From contig JADKAO010000001.1 of assembly GCA_016715285.1 (NCBI GenBank), positions 620,001-684,000 of the forward strand: DNA of 64,000 bases, read 5' to 3'. The notes beneath the pieces were generated by a model, which worked only from the letters and a program-made list of their open reading frames with translations, made no database searches and was not told the origin of the DNA. This DNA is from Actinomycetales bacterium. GTDB lineage: Bacteria; Actinomycetota; Actinomycetes; Actinomycetales; Dermatophilaceae. Both the position numbers and the translations under genes were made by a program. How positions within the stretch are numbered: position 1 is the stretch's first letter; every line of letters starts with the position of its first letter. Positions 16,691 through 24,799 of this stretch are shown here, one piece after another.

Positions 16691-17551
16691 CTAACTCTTG
16701 ACTGCCCCTGCGGTCAGACCCTTAATCATCTGACGTTGGAGGAACAAGAAGAGGATGAGGATCGGCAAAACCGTCAACACGGTGCCGGCCATGACCGGTC
16801 CCCAGTTGTTGCCGCCCTCGTTGTTTTGCAGGAGGGTGAGGCCGACCTGGAGCGGTGCGGTCTTTTCGTTGTCGCTCATGAGGAATGGCCAGAGGTATTC
16901 GTTCCACTCGTTGACCACGGTGATCAGTGAGAACGCCACCAGGGTTGGCCACGACATCGGCATGACGACCCGCCACAGCAGCTTCATCGGCCCCGCGCCG
17001 TCCAGTCGAGCGGCCTCGATGATCTCGGTCGGCAGCGACAGGAACTGGTTGCGCATGAGGAAGGTGCCGAAGGCCACGCCAGCGAGGGGGATGACGATGC
17101 CCTGGAAGGTGTTGCGCCACCCGAGCTGAGCGACGAGCGCGTAATTGGAGATCACGGTGATCTGGTTGGGCACCATGAGCGCCGCGATGACGATCAAGAA
17201 GACGAGATTGCGCCCGGGGAAACGCAGCAGCGACAGGGCGTAGGCGCTGAGCACCCCGAGGGTGATCTTCGCCGCCGCAAGCAGCGCGGTGATGATGAGC
17301 GAGTTGCGGAAGTATGCCGGGAACGGGATCGACGTCACCGTGTCGCGGTAGTTGTCGGTCGTCGCCGGTGACGGCCAATACTGAGCGGGCCGCACGTAAA
17401 TGTCTTGTCGCTCTTTGAAACTCGTGATGAGAATCCAAAACAGCGGCACCGCGATGATGAGCACGACGAGCACCATGGCGGCATACCCAGCAGCCGACAT
17501 CAGCGGCGTGCGGTGCCGATCTCCCTGGCTGACTTGCAGGTGCGTGCTCAT
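16691..17551 (-). CDS. ugpE: ABC transporter permease, UgpE-like
   Basis: 286 residues with six transmembrane segments, the first at about 18-41 (GYAAMVLVVLIIAVPLFWIL). The cytoplasmic EAA loop that docks the ATPase reads IEAARLDGAGPMKLLWRVVMP. The pattern ends with a short FLFLQRQMIKGLTAGAVKS tail, typical of the second permease of carbohydrate/G3P importers. The start overlaps the ugpA stop by 4 bases. It works with UgpA as the membrane channel. Confidence 0.93.
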   Translation of the reverse strand: MSTHLQVSQGDRHRTPLMSAAGYAAMVLVVLIIAVPLFWILITSFKERQDIYVRPAQYWPSPATTDNYRDTVTSIPFPAYFRNSLIITALLAAAKITLGVLSAYALSLLRFPGRNLVFLIVIAALMVPNQITVISNYALVAQLGWRNTFQGIVIPLAGVAFGTFLMRNQFLSLPTEIIEAARLDGAGPMKLLWRVVMPMSWPTLVAFSLITVVNEWNEYLWPFLMSDNEKTAPLQVGLTLLQNNEGGNNWGPVMAGTVLTVLPILILFLFLQRQMIKGLTAGAVKS

Positions 17552-18513
17552 GCTTTGGTCCCCCGGTCCATGACGCGCACTTGGATGAAGGTGATCGTCA
17601 GCAGGATGAGGAACATGATGGTCGCGACCGTGGCCCCATAGCCTGCTCGCATGTTGACAAAAGTCTCTTGGTACACCTGGAAGACGAGGGTCGTCGTCCC
17701 CGTGCCGACCGGGCCGCCACGCGTCTGGGCGTAGATGAGGTCAAAGACCTGGACCGAGTTGAGCAGCACCGTGATCGACAGGAAGAAGGTCGTGGGGCGC
17801 AGTTGCGGAAGCAGCACGCGGCGGAAATGTGTCCATGGGGTCGCCCCATCGATCTCTGCGGCCTCGTCGAGGTCGATCCGACGGCCTTGCAGCGCAGCGA
17901 GATAGATGACGAAGGTGTAGCCGAGGTTCTTCCAGATGTAGGTCGTGGTGACCATAAACATGGCCCAAGTGCTGTCCTGGAAGAAATCGGGCGTCGAGGC
18001 CCCGACCCGAGAGAGCAAGTCGCGAATCAGCCCGAAACTAGGGTCGAACACAAACTGGAACGCGACCCCGATCGCCGCGCCCGACACGACAAAGGGCGCG
18101 AACACGAGGGACCGAACAACGTTGCGCCCGCGCAGTTTTTGGTCGAGAAGCAGCGCCAGAGCGAGTCCCAGCACCATCGAGATGATGACGGTCGCGAACG
18201 TGAAGATGATCGTGTTGCCGACGATGGTGCGAGTGTCGTCGCGGCCGAACCACTCGACATAGTTCGCGGTTCCGACCGAGTTCGCGCCAGTCGGTGCCGA
18301 GATGTTGTAGTCGGTGAACGACAGCCTGAAATTGTCGATCAGCGGCCGATAGACGAACATCGTCAGCAGCGCGAGGTTCGGCAGGAGCAGACCAGCGGCA
18401 AGCAGCCACTCGCGGCGATCTGTTCCCGAGCGGCGCGGAGGTGGGCCCACGGGTGGCGGCGGTCCGCTGCGGACTGCGGGAGCGCCGAGCGCGGAGGACT
18501 CCATAACCGACAC
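17548..18513 (-). CDS. ugpA: ABC transporter permease, UgpA-like
   Basis: 321 residues: a Pro-rich cytoplasmic N-terminus, then six transmembrane helices beginning at about residue 36. The EAA loop is LDEAAEIDGATPWTHFRRV. NYVEWFGRDD in the first periplasmic loop region is common in UgpA-type permeases. It is the first transport gene of the operon. A GTG at 18513 and an ATG three codons later are both possible starts. The preceding GNAT gene ends 47 bases upstream on the same strand, so read-through from it is possible. Confidence 0.92.
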   Translation of the reverse strand: MSVMESSALGAPAVRSGPPPPVGPPPRRSGTDRREWLLAAGLLLPNLALLTMFVYRPLIDNFRLSFTDYNISAPTGANSVGTANYVEWFGRDDTRTIVGNTIIFTFATVIISMVLGLALALLLDQKLRGRNVVRSLVFAPFVVSGAAIGVAFQFVFDPSFGLIRDLLSRVGASTPDFFQDSTWAMFMVTTTYIWKNLGYTFVIYLAALQGRRIDLDEAAEIDGATPWTHFRRVLLPQLRPTTFFLSITVLLNSVQVFDLIYAQTRGGPVGTGTTTLVFQVYQETFVNMRAGYGATVATIMFLILLTITFIQVRVMDRGTKA

Positions 18514-18559
18514 CGTACGTCCCCGAGACCCCTTGACCTAGGGTGACGCGGCTGAAGTT

Positions 18560-19129
18560 TCAGTGGCTCATTCCGGGCAGAGTGGACAACGGACGCACGG
18601 TCATCGACATCCACGTGTCTGGCGGGAGTTCCGGCTTGCCCGGGACCGGCCGATGCTCGCTGAGCCATGAGTCCCCCGCGACCTCGGCGGCAACCGACTC
18701 CCAGAACTCCCTCGCCCCCGGGTTGTAATCCTGGAACGCCACAACCCACGGACCTGGGTATGCCGTGAACGTCGCCATCGCGGCTGCCCGACCAACTCCA
18801 CTGCGCCGCAACGCTCTCACGACGAAGAAGTCCGAGAGCACGCGCGTCCCGTCAGACTCAATGCGGGTCATGACGAAGCCGGCGAGGGCCCCTCCCGCGC
18901 GGATGATCCACGCCCGCAGGTCCGGGTCATCGGCGAGGAAGAACGCATCCAGTCGCCGGTTATTGAAGGTCCCATCAGGGTTCGGGAGCAAACGCATGCC
19001 CTCAGAGAGGTCATGCCGATAGAGCTGGCCGAGATTGGTCAAGACCGCCCGGTCGCTCCGCGTGACCTCCTCGATAACCACGGGCGTCGTCGGTGGCAGG
19101 TCCGGGTGAAGGGGACGGTCAGATGTCAC
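18560..19129 (-). CDS. GNAT-family acetyltransferase
   Basis: 189 residues from GTG 19129. GNAT fold text: IEEVTRSDRAVLTNLGQLYRHDLSE at the start, a central strand ALAGFVMTRIESDGTRVLSDFFV, then the acetyl-CoA loop VRALRRSGVGRAAAMATF (R-x-x-G-x-G/A type) and a final VAFQDYNPGAREFWES segment. The target is unknown; the closest theme is small-molecule or predicted N-acetyltransferases. I chose the GTG because the open frame upstream crosses two hairpins and the end of rpsA. It lies between the rpsA terminators and ugpA. Confidence 0.8.
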   Translation of the reverse strand: MTSDRPLHPDLPPTTPVVIEEVTRSDRAVLTNLGQLYRHDLSEGMRLLPNPDGTFNNRRLDAFFLADDPDLRAWIIRAGGALAGFVMTRIESDGTRVLSDFFVVRALRRSGVGRAAAMATFTAYPGPWVVAFQDYNPGAREFWESVAAEVAGDSWLSEHRPVPGKPELPPDTWMSMTVRPLSTLPGMSH

Positions 19130-19146
19130 CGGCGGAGAATAGCCGG

Positions 19147-19176
19147 AAGGGCCCGGACCGTGTGGTCCGGACCCTT
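19147..19176 (-). terminator. Second hairpin downstream of rpsA
   Basis: Arms 19147-19159 and 19164-19176 pair over 13 positions with one mismatch around a GTGT loop (AAGGGCCCGGACC / GGTCCGGACCCTT). It lies 51 bases after the rpsA stop and just upstream of the GNAT start. Likely part of a tandem terminator. Confidence 0.7.
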
Positions 19177-19191
19177 CCTGCGGTGAGCGGG

Positions 19192-19220
19192 CGGCATACG
19201 AGCTGTGGGCTTGTATGCCG
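19192..19220 (-). terminator. Hairpin directly after rpsA, made from two facing GTATGCCG copies
   Basis: CGGCATAC (19192-19199) pairs with GTATGCCG (19213-19220). Four more inner pairs (GAGC/GCTT, one of them G-U) leave a TGTGG loop. The hairpin starts 7 bases downstream of the rpsA stop codon at 19227. It is weaker than the pnp and ugpB hairpins. Confidence 0.65.
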
Positions 19221-19226
19221 GTGGGC

Positions 19227-20690
19227 TCAGTTGCCGGTGAGCTTCTCGCGCAGCGCAGCCAGAGCCTCGTCGGAGGCGAGGGTGCCCGTGGCCGGCGACG
19301 AGTCGACAGCGGTCGAGGAGTAGGACGACGGGACGTCGCCCGAGGCCACTGCGGCCTCGGAGTCGGCCTTCGCCGCGGACTCGACCTGAGCCTTGTGAGC
19401 TTCCCAGCGAGCGTGGGCGTCGGCGTACTGCTTTTCCCACTTCTCGCGCTGGGTCTCGAAGCCAGGCAGCCACTCGTTGGTCTCCGGGTCGAAGCCCTCG
19501 GGGTACTTGTAGTTGCCGGCCTCGTCGTACTCCGCAGCCATGCCGTAGAGCGTCGGGTCGAACTCTGCCGCCCCGACGGTCGCGTCATTGGCCTGCTTGA
19601 GCGACAGCGAGATGCGGCGACGCTCGAGGTCGATGTCGATGACCTTGACGAAGATGTCGTCGCCGACAGTCGCCACCTGCTCGGGCAGTTCGACGTGACG
19701 CTCGGCCAACTCGGAGATGTGGACCAGACCCTCGATGCCGTCCTCGACGCGAACGAACGCACCGAAGGGCACCAGCTTGGTGACCTTGCCGGGGACGACC
19801 TGGCCGATCGCGTGGGTGCGCGCGAAGTGCTGCCACGGGTCTTCCTGGGTGGCCTTCAGCGACAGCGAGACGCGCTCGCGGTCCATGTCGACATCGAGCA
19901 CCTCGACGGTGACCTCGGTGCCGACCTCGACAACCTCGCTCGGGTGGTCGATGTGCTTCCAGGACAGCTCAGACACGTGGACGAGACCGTCAACGCCGCC
20001 GAGGTCGACGAAGGCACCGAAGTTGACGATGCTCGACACGACACCAGAGCGGACCTGGCCCTTCTGCAGCTCGCGCAGGAAGGTCGTGCGGACCTCGGAC
20101 TGCGTCTGCTCCAGCCACGCCCGGCGCGACAGGACCACGTTGTTGCGGTTCTTGTCCAGCTCGATGATCTTGGCTTCGATCTGCTTGCCGACATAGGGCT
20201 GCAGGTCACGCACGCGACGCATTTCAACCAGGGAGGCGGGGAGGAAGCCACGCAGGCCGATGTCGAGGATGAGACCACCCTTGACGACCTCGATGACCGT
20301 GCCAGTGACGACACCGTCTTCTTCCTTGACCTTCTCGATCGTGCCCCAGGCCCGCTCGTACTGAGCGCGCTTCTTGGACAGGATCAGGCGGCCTTCTTTG
20401 TCTTCCTTCTGGAGGACAAGGGCCTCAACCTCGTCGCCAACCTTGACCACATCGGCCGGGTCGACGTCGTGCTTGATGGACAACTCGCGAGACGGGATCA
20501 CGCCTTCGGTCTTGTACCCGATGTCGAGCAGGACCTCGTCCCGGTCGACCTTGACGATGCGACCTTCGACGATGTCGCCGTCATTGAAATCTTTGATCGT
20601 GGCGTCAATCGCCGCGAGGATGTCTTCCTCAGAGCCGATGTCGTTGATGGCGATCTGAGGGGCGGTCTGTGCGACCGTGCTGGTGGTCAT
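19227..20690 (-). CDS. rpsA: 30S ribosomal protein S1
   Basis: 487 residues. Four S1 RNA-binding domains follow an N-terminal segment: DIVEGRIVKVDRDEVLLDIG, GVVTGTVIEVVKGGLILDIG, RSGVVSSIVNFGAFVDLGG and VVPGKVTKLVPFGAFVRVED. An actinobacterial acidic/Ala tail ends with DEALAALREKLTGN. S1 helps recruit mRNA to the 30S subunit. The start is ATG 20690 (MTTSTVAQTAP). It contains no copy of the GTATGCCG word inside the gene, but one lies in its leader and two form its terminator. Its place next to polA and coaE is conserved in actinobacteria. Confidence 0.97.
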   Translation of the reverse strand: MTTSTVAQTAPQIAINDIGSEEDILAAIDATIKDFNDGDIVEGRIVKVDRDEVLLDIGYKTEGVIPSRELSIKHDVDPADVVKVGDEVEALVLQKEDKEGRLILSKKRAQYERAWGTIEKVKEEDGVVTGTVIEVVKGGLILDIGLRGFLPASLVEMRRVRDLQPYVGKQIEAKIIELDKNRNNVVLSRRAWLEQTQSEVRTTFLRELQKGQVRSGVVSSIVNFGAFVDLGGVDGLVHVSELSWKHIDHPSEVVEVGTEVTVEVLDVDMDRERVSLSLKATQEDPWQHFARTHAIGQVVPGKVTKLVPFGAFVRVEDGIEGLVHISELAERHVELPEQVATVGDDIFVKVIDIDLERRRISLSLKQANDATVGAAEFDPTLYGMAAEYDEAGNYKYPEGFDPETNEWLPGFETQREKWEKQYADAHARWEAHKAQVESAAKADSEAAVASGDVPSSYSSTAVDSSPATGTLASDEALAALREKLTGN

Positions 20691-20866
20691 GTAGTAGGAA
20701 CTCCGAACGTGGACAGGGACGGTATGCCGCGTGGCCGGGTGGTCATGCGGGCTGGGCTGGTGAAACGTGAACTTGTGCCGCCTGCGGGCAGCACAAACGA
20801 GCGCCCGAGGGCACTGGGTTAGCTTACCTGCTGGTCGAGACCTGAGCAGGACCTGAGACAAGACCA

Positions 20867-20898
20867 CGGGGGTGGGGACGATTTCGTCCCCACCCCCG
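20867..20898 (-). terminator. 14-bp perfect terminator hairpin after the repeat-protein gene
   Basis: Arms CGGGGGTGGGGACG (20867-20880) and CGTCCCCACCCCCG (20885-20898) are perfect complements around ATTT. It starts 21 bases after the stop at 20920 and separates that gene from the rpsA leader. No motif copy is present. Confidence 0.85.
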
Positions 20899-20919
20899 CT
20901 GTCTGTCGCAGCGATGTGG

Positions 20920-23241
20920 CTAGGCGATCACGGACCGACGACGCAGGGCCAACGCCCCAGCGCCTGCGAAGCCAAGGCCAGCGAGGACCAGGCGCAAGAG
21001 GTTCTTGCCGCCCTGCCCGTCGACGCCCGCAATTTCGAGCGAGTATGCCGTGAAGCCCGCTGCCCCGCTCGGCGCGCCAATGGCCATCGATGACGACTTC
21101 GCGCGAGCCGCACCCGCCTCGATGACGGCATACTTCTTGCCGTAGTCGAGCGCGGTGTCCTGCCCGGCCTTCACCAGCTGTGAGGTTCCCTCGGTCGAGA
21201 GGCGTCCGGCACCGTCGGGGATCTGGCTGGCCCCGTCGACGGCCTGAGCCAGGCCGTCCGCCAACCGAACCGAACCCGAAGCCGCGCCGTCCAGCCCGTC
21301 AGCCAATCGTCCTGCACCAGCAGCGAGTTGCCCCGTGCCGTCGGCCAGTTGGTTAGCGCCAGCTGACAGCTGACCAAGCCCGGAGAGCAGGGTGGCGCCC
21401 CCCGCTTGGATCTGTCCGACGCCGTCCTGCAGGCCATTGATGCCGCCGCGCAGGGTCAGGTTTGCTGGAGTGTCTGAGACGCCTCCGATGCCGCCTTGAA
21501 CCTGGGCGACAACGCCGCTCACGAGTTCGGTCACGCCCGCGTCGAGCGCACCGAGACCCTGGAGCAGACCAGGTCGAGCCGGGTCACACATGCCGGGGAG
21601 GGTCGTGTTGCTCAAACCACACTCGACCTTGATCAGGCCAACAACCGCGTCCGAAAGCTTGGTCTTGAGCTGCGCCATGCCACCTGAGACCTCAGCGAGA
21701 CCAACAGATGCCTGCTGGGTGTTGGCGGTCATCGAACCCGCGATCTGCGCAGCCACCGCGTCCACCCTCCCCATGCAGATTGGGTCGGCGGCGCACGATG
21801 CAACCCCCTTGATCGACAGGATGCCACCCTCGGCCTGGGCGATCGAGCCACCGGGCGCCAGCGCGGCATCAAGTCCAGCCTTGACCTGGTCGACGCCGCC
21901 CTTGAGTCGATCGACGGAACCGCCGGTGGCGGTCGCGGCAGCCAGCCCGGCTCGGACCTGGTCAACCCCGTAAAGCAGCGTGTCGGCGGCCGTCGTTGAC
22001 CCGATGCCAGCACGCAGTTGCGCGATCCCGTCGTGGAGGGGCTGGGCCTTGGCTGGGAGCCCGCCGATACCGGCATACATCGCCGTCAGTCCGGCGTCGA
22101 CCTTGCCCAGGCCATCTTGGACGGACGAAAGCCCGCTGATGAGCGCCGGAGCCTTGTCGCCGGCCTGCGAGAGGCCAGTGGCGAGCTGCTGTGCGCCGCT
22201 GTCGAGCTTGCGTGCGCCAGCGGACAGGTCCTCGGCCCCGGGAGCGGCCTGGCCGGTGAGCCCGCCGCTCAGCTGGTTGGCGCCATCCCGGAGTTGAATG
22301 AGCCCCGCGAGCAACGTGCCCGCGCCATCGCGCAGCTTGAGCAAGTTGGTGTCAATCTGCGTGGCGCCGTCGGTGAGCTTGACGCCAGTCTCGGCGCCGC
22401 TCTTGTAGCTCCCCGCGCCGCCCTTGAACGACGGCGACTCGAGCGGGCTGACCGGCAGGGCCGTGATCGAGGCTGGCGGCAATGAGCCACCCGCGATGTG
22501 CGCCTTGTAACCGAACTCAGCCACCGGCGAGCCAATCGGCGGGAAGAGCGTCATCGTGAACGACATCTTGGTGCCGCCCCGGCCGTCGCCGGCCATATTG
22601 GCCTCTGCGGAGCTCACGTCGGTGAAGGATGACGGCAGCACGAGAGACAGCGAGCCCACCATGGGGATCGGCACCGACTCGGTCGACGTCACCGTGCCGC
22701 CTTTGCCGTCGGCATAGCTCACGTCGGTCGGCTTCCCCGTGACGTTCTCGACGCGGTAGCGGACCTCAAGGGCGCCAGTCGCGCCGGCGACCTCGCTCGG
22801 CTCGACCTTCTTGCCATCGAGCGTGTAGCTGACAGCCACGGTGAGCGGCAGCTTCTGGTCGAAGTTGCTGACCGTGCGGACGCGCTGGTCGCCGGACACG
22901 GTGTAGGTGCCCACCATCGCGCCGTCCTTGACAGCTACCCCGCCGAAGCCATCAAGGTTGCGCAGGCCGCTCGTGGAGACCGGGTTGACCACCTCGACGG
23001 TGCCATTGCCCTGTAGGGCCAGTTGCTCGTAAATCCGGGCGACATCGAGCTTGCCAGATGCGTCGAGGTAGGCCTGCACGGTCTCGGTGTTGGTGACCGA
23101 GACGGCGCCGCCATCGGCAGCCGCTGCCGCGGGGCTCAGGGCCAGACAGAGTGCGGTCCCGGCCGCCAAGCCGGTGCCGATCCGCGTCCCGATCCGGTAT
23201 GCCGTCCCGCTGCGGCCTCGCTGGGAGCTGACCTTGCTCAT
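20920..23241 (-). CDS. Secreted membrane-anchored repeat protein, YhgE/Pip-like
   Basis: 773 residues. A signal peptide (about 14-42, hydrophobic and ending AAAAADGG) is followed by a beta-rich domain to about residue 270. Then come some 450 residues of degenerate heptad-like repeats of the type L-x-D/A-G-A-x-Q-L-x-x-G-L, for example LADGTGQLAAGAGRLADGL and LSAGARKLDSGAQQLATGL. Two short cysteine loops interrupt the repeats (SCAADPICMG; VECGLSNTTLPGMC). A C-terminal transmembrane helix ends in ALALRRRSVIA, so the protein is exported and anchored. The repeat style matches the long linkers of YhgE/Pip and related MmpL-like proteins, but the YhgE membrane domains are missing. Function unknown; a stalk-like surface role is my guess. 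Overlaps the upstream membrane protein gene by 4 bases. Confidence 0.7.
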   Translation of the reverse strand: MSKVSSQRGRSGTAYRIGTRIGTGLAAGTALCLALSPAAAAADGGAVSVTNTETVQAYLDASGKLDVARIYEQLALQGNGTVEVVNPVSTSGLRNLDGFGGVAVKDGAMVGTYTVSGDQRVRTVSNFDQKLPLTVAVSYTLDGKKVEPSEVAGATGALEVRYRVENVTGKPTDVSYADGKGGTVTSTESVPIPMVGSLSLVLPSSFTDVSSAEANMAGDGRGGTKMSFTMTLFPPIGSPVAEFGYKAHIAGGSLPPASITALPVSPLESPSFKGGAGSYKSGAETGVKLTDGATQIDTNLLKLRDGAGTLLAGLIQLRDGANQLSGGLTGQAAPGAEDLSAGARKLDSGAQQLATGLSQAGDKAPALISGLSSVQDGLGKVDAGLTAMYAGIGGLPAKAQPLHDGIAQLRAGIGSTTAADTLLYGVDQVRAGLAAATATGGSVDRLKGGVDQVKAGLDAALAPGGSIAQAEGGILSIKGVASCAADPICMGRVDAVAAQIAGSMTANTQQASVGLAEVSGGMAQLKTKLSDAVVGLIKVECGLSNTTLPGMCDPARPGLLQGLGALDAGVTELVSGVVAQVQGGIGGVSDTPANLTLRGGINGLQDGVGQIQAGGATLLSGLGQLSAGANQLADGTGQLAAGAGRLADGLDGAASGSVRLADGLAQAVDGASQIPDGAGRLSTEGTSQLVKAGQDTALDYGKKYAVIEAGAARAKSSSMAIGAPSGAAGFTAYSLEIAGVDGQGGKNLLRLVLAGLGFAGAGALALRRRSVIA

Positions 23242-23813
23242 GCCTGTCCCGCCGAGTGAGCAGTGACGAGTTCGGGCGCATCGCTGCCGTCACCGGGAGA
23301 CGAGACCTGCGCGCCCCGGCCGGCACCGTCGAGCAGGACGTCTGCCGCCGTCGCAACCAAGAACCCCAGACCGGTTCCGACGAGCACCGTCGTGAATGCG
23401 GACGGCGATTCGGTGAGGAAGGCCGACGGAGCGTCGGTGTAGGCGCGCTCGTAGGCCGCAAGCATGGCGACGATGCCGACGAGCCCCGACCAGAGCGGGA
23501 TTCGTCCACCGGCAGAAGCGATGAGCGCCGCCGTGACGACGACAACGAGGAAGGCAGCGACGGCTCGGCCACCAGCCGAGTCCGGGAGCACCAGGGCACG
23601 CAGCCCATAGCCGATCAAGGCGACAACCATCCCGATGGCCAATCCCGCTGGGGCAGCCCACCACGTGCGGGCGCGCGCCAGAGTCAACACCCCACCGAGA
23701 GCGACCGTCAGTAAGCCGAGTTGCTGCATTGATTGACCGAGCAGACCACCCAGGAGGACGGCAACAGCCGCAGTTATCCCGAGGAGCGCGCCCGTCACGA
23801 GCACTTTTCGCAT
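23238..23813 (-). CDS. Hypothetical membrane protein, partner of the repeat protein
   Basis: 191 residues from ATG 23813 (MRKVLVTGALLG); an ATG 21 bases further upstream is possible. Five or six hydrophobic segments cover most of the protein, ending in an acidic Ser/Gly tail (APELVTAHSAGQA). I do not recognise the family. Its stop overlaps the start of the exported repeat protein (ATGA type), which suggests that the two are made together and may form a membrane complex. No upstream regulatory site is evident in the 155-base divergent gap. Confidence 0.65.
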   Translation of the reverse strand: MRKVLVTGALLGITAAVAVLLGGLLGQSMQQLGLLTVALGGVLTLARARTWWAAPAGLAIGMVVALIGYGLRALVLPDSAGGRAVAAFLVVVVTAALIASAGGRIPLWSGLVGIVAMLAAYERAYTDAPSAFLTESPSAFTTVLVGTGLGFLVATAADVLLDGAGRGAQVSSPGDGSDAPELVTAHSAGQA

Positions 23814-23968
23814 GATTTTCCATTCTTCCCGCACGACATGGATGACAGGCTAACCCGGAATGTCCAACGGCGCTAGAGGCTCAAGCCCAAGTGTTACCAG
23901 CCAGTAGTTGCGGGGTCTCACCGTTGTTCGGGCGGCGTCCGGGTGCCGATCTGATCCACAATGTCGTC

Positions 23969-24799
23969 ATGGTTTCGATCGCGTTGCGGCGTACTGCTGG
24001 GAGCGCGGAGACCGTCCGCGCACATCGTCAGTGGTGGGACGCCGAGGCCGAGGACTACTACGCCGAACATGGGGCGTTCCTCGGTGACGCGGACTTCTGT
24101 TGGGGTCCGGAGGGGCTGCGTGAGTCCGAGGCAGGTCTTCTGGGGTCGTTAGCCGGCAAGGACGTCCTTGAGATCGGTGCCGGGTCTGCACAGTGCAGTC
24201 GTTGGGTGCAAGCCCAGGGAGCTCGGGTGGTGGCCACCGACCTATCTCTGGGGATGCTGCGCGTCGCACGCACTATCGACGCACATCACCCTGCCCGAGG
24301 GGTCCCGGTCGCGCAATGCGACGGCAGGGTGCTGCCGTTCGCCGACGAGAGCTTCGACATCGTGTTCACGGCATACGGGGTGGTTCCGTTTGTTGCCGAC
24401 CCGGAGCGGGTGATGACAGAGGTATGCCGGGTGCTGCGCCCCGGAGGGCGGTTCGCGTTTTCGACGACGCACCCCTTCCGTTGGGCCTTCCCTGACGAAC
24501 CCGATGAAGCGGGACTGACGGTGAGATTCTCGTATTTCGATCGCACCCCGTACGTCGAACAGGACAGCAGCGGTCACGCGACGTACGCCGAGCACCACGC
24601 GACGATGAGCGATCGAGTCCGTCAGGTCGTCACTGCCGGCCTGCGGGTCGTGAACCTCGTCGAGCCCGAATGGCCGGATGGCCATGAGCGGGAATGGGGC
24701 GGCTGGTCACCACTGCGGGGCCAACTCATCCCGGGCACACTTATCGTCGTCGCCGAGCGACCCCTGGGCCAGCTGGATGTGGGCGGGGGTACCGGGTGA
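23969..24799 (+). CDS. Class I SAM-dependent methyltransferase
   Basis: 276 residues. Rossmann-fold motif I is DVLEIGAGSAQCSRW (65-79). Motif II has VVATDLSLGML, motif III is CDGRVLPFADESFDIVFTAY, and VCRVLRPGGRFAFSTTHPF follows, as in UbiE/type 11 methyltransferases. The Cys in motif I is unusual but tolerated. Actinobacterial relatives are small-molecule methyltransferases of unknown substrate. The ATG at 23969 gives MVSIALRRTAG. The stop overlaps the GTG start of the flippase gene, so the pair may act on one lipid-linked or cell-envelope compound; this is an inference. Confidence 0.85.
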   Translation: MVSIALRRTAGSAETVRAHRQWWDAEAEDYYAEHGAFLGDADFCWGPEGLRESEAGLLGSLAGKDVLEIGAGSAQCSRWVQAQGARVVATDLSLGMLRVARTIDAHHPARGVPVAQCDGRVLPFADESFDIVFTAYGVVPFVADPERVMTEVCRVLRPGGRFAFSTTHPFRWAFPDEPDEAGLTVRFSYFDRTPYVEQDSSGHATYAEHHATMSDRVRQVVTAGLRVVNLVEPEWPDGHEREWGGWSPLRGQLIPGTLIVVAERPLGQLDVGGGTG

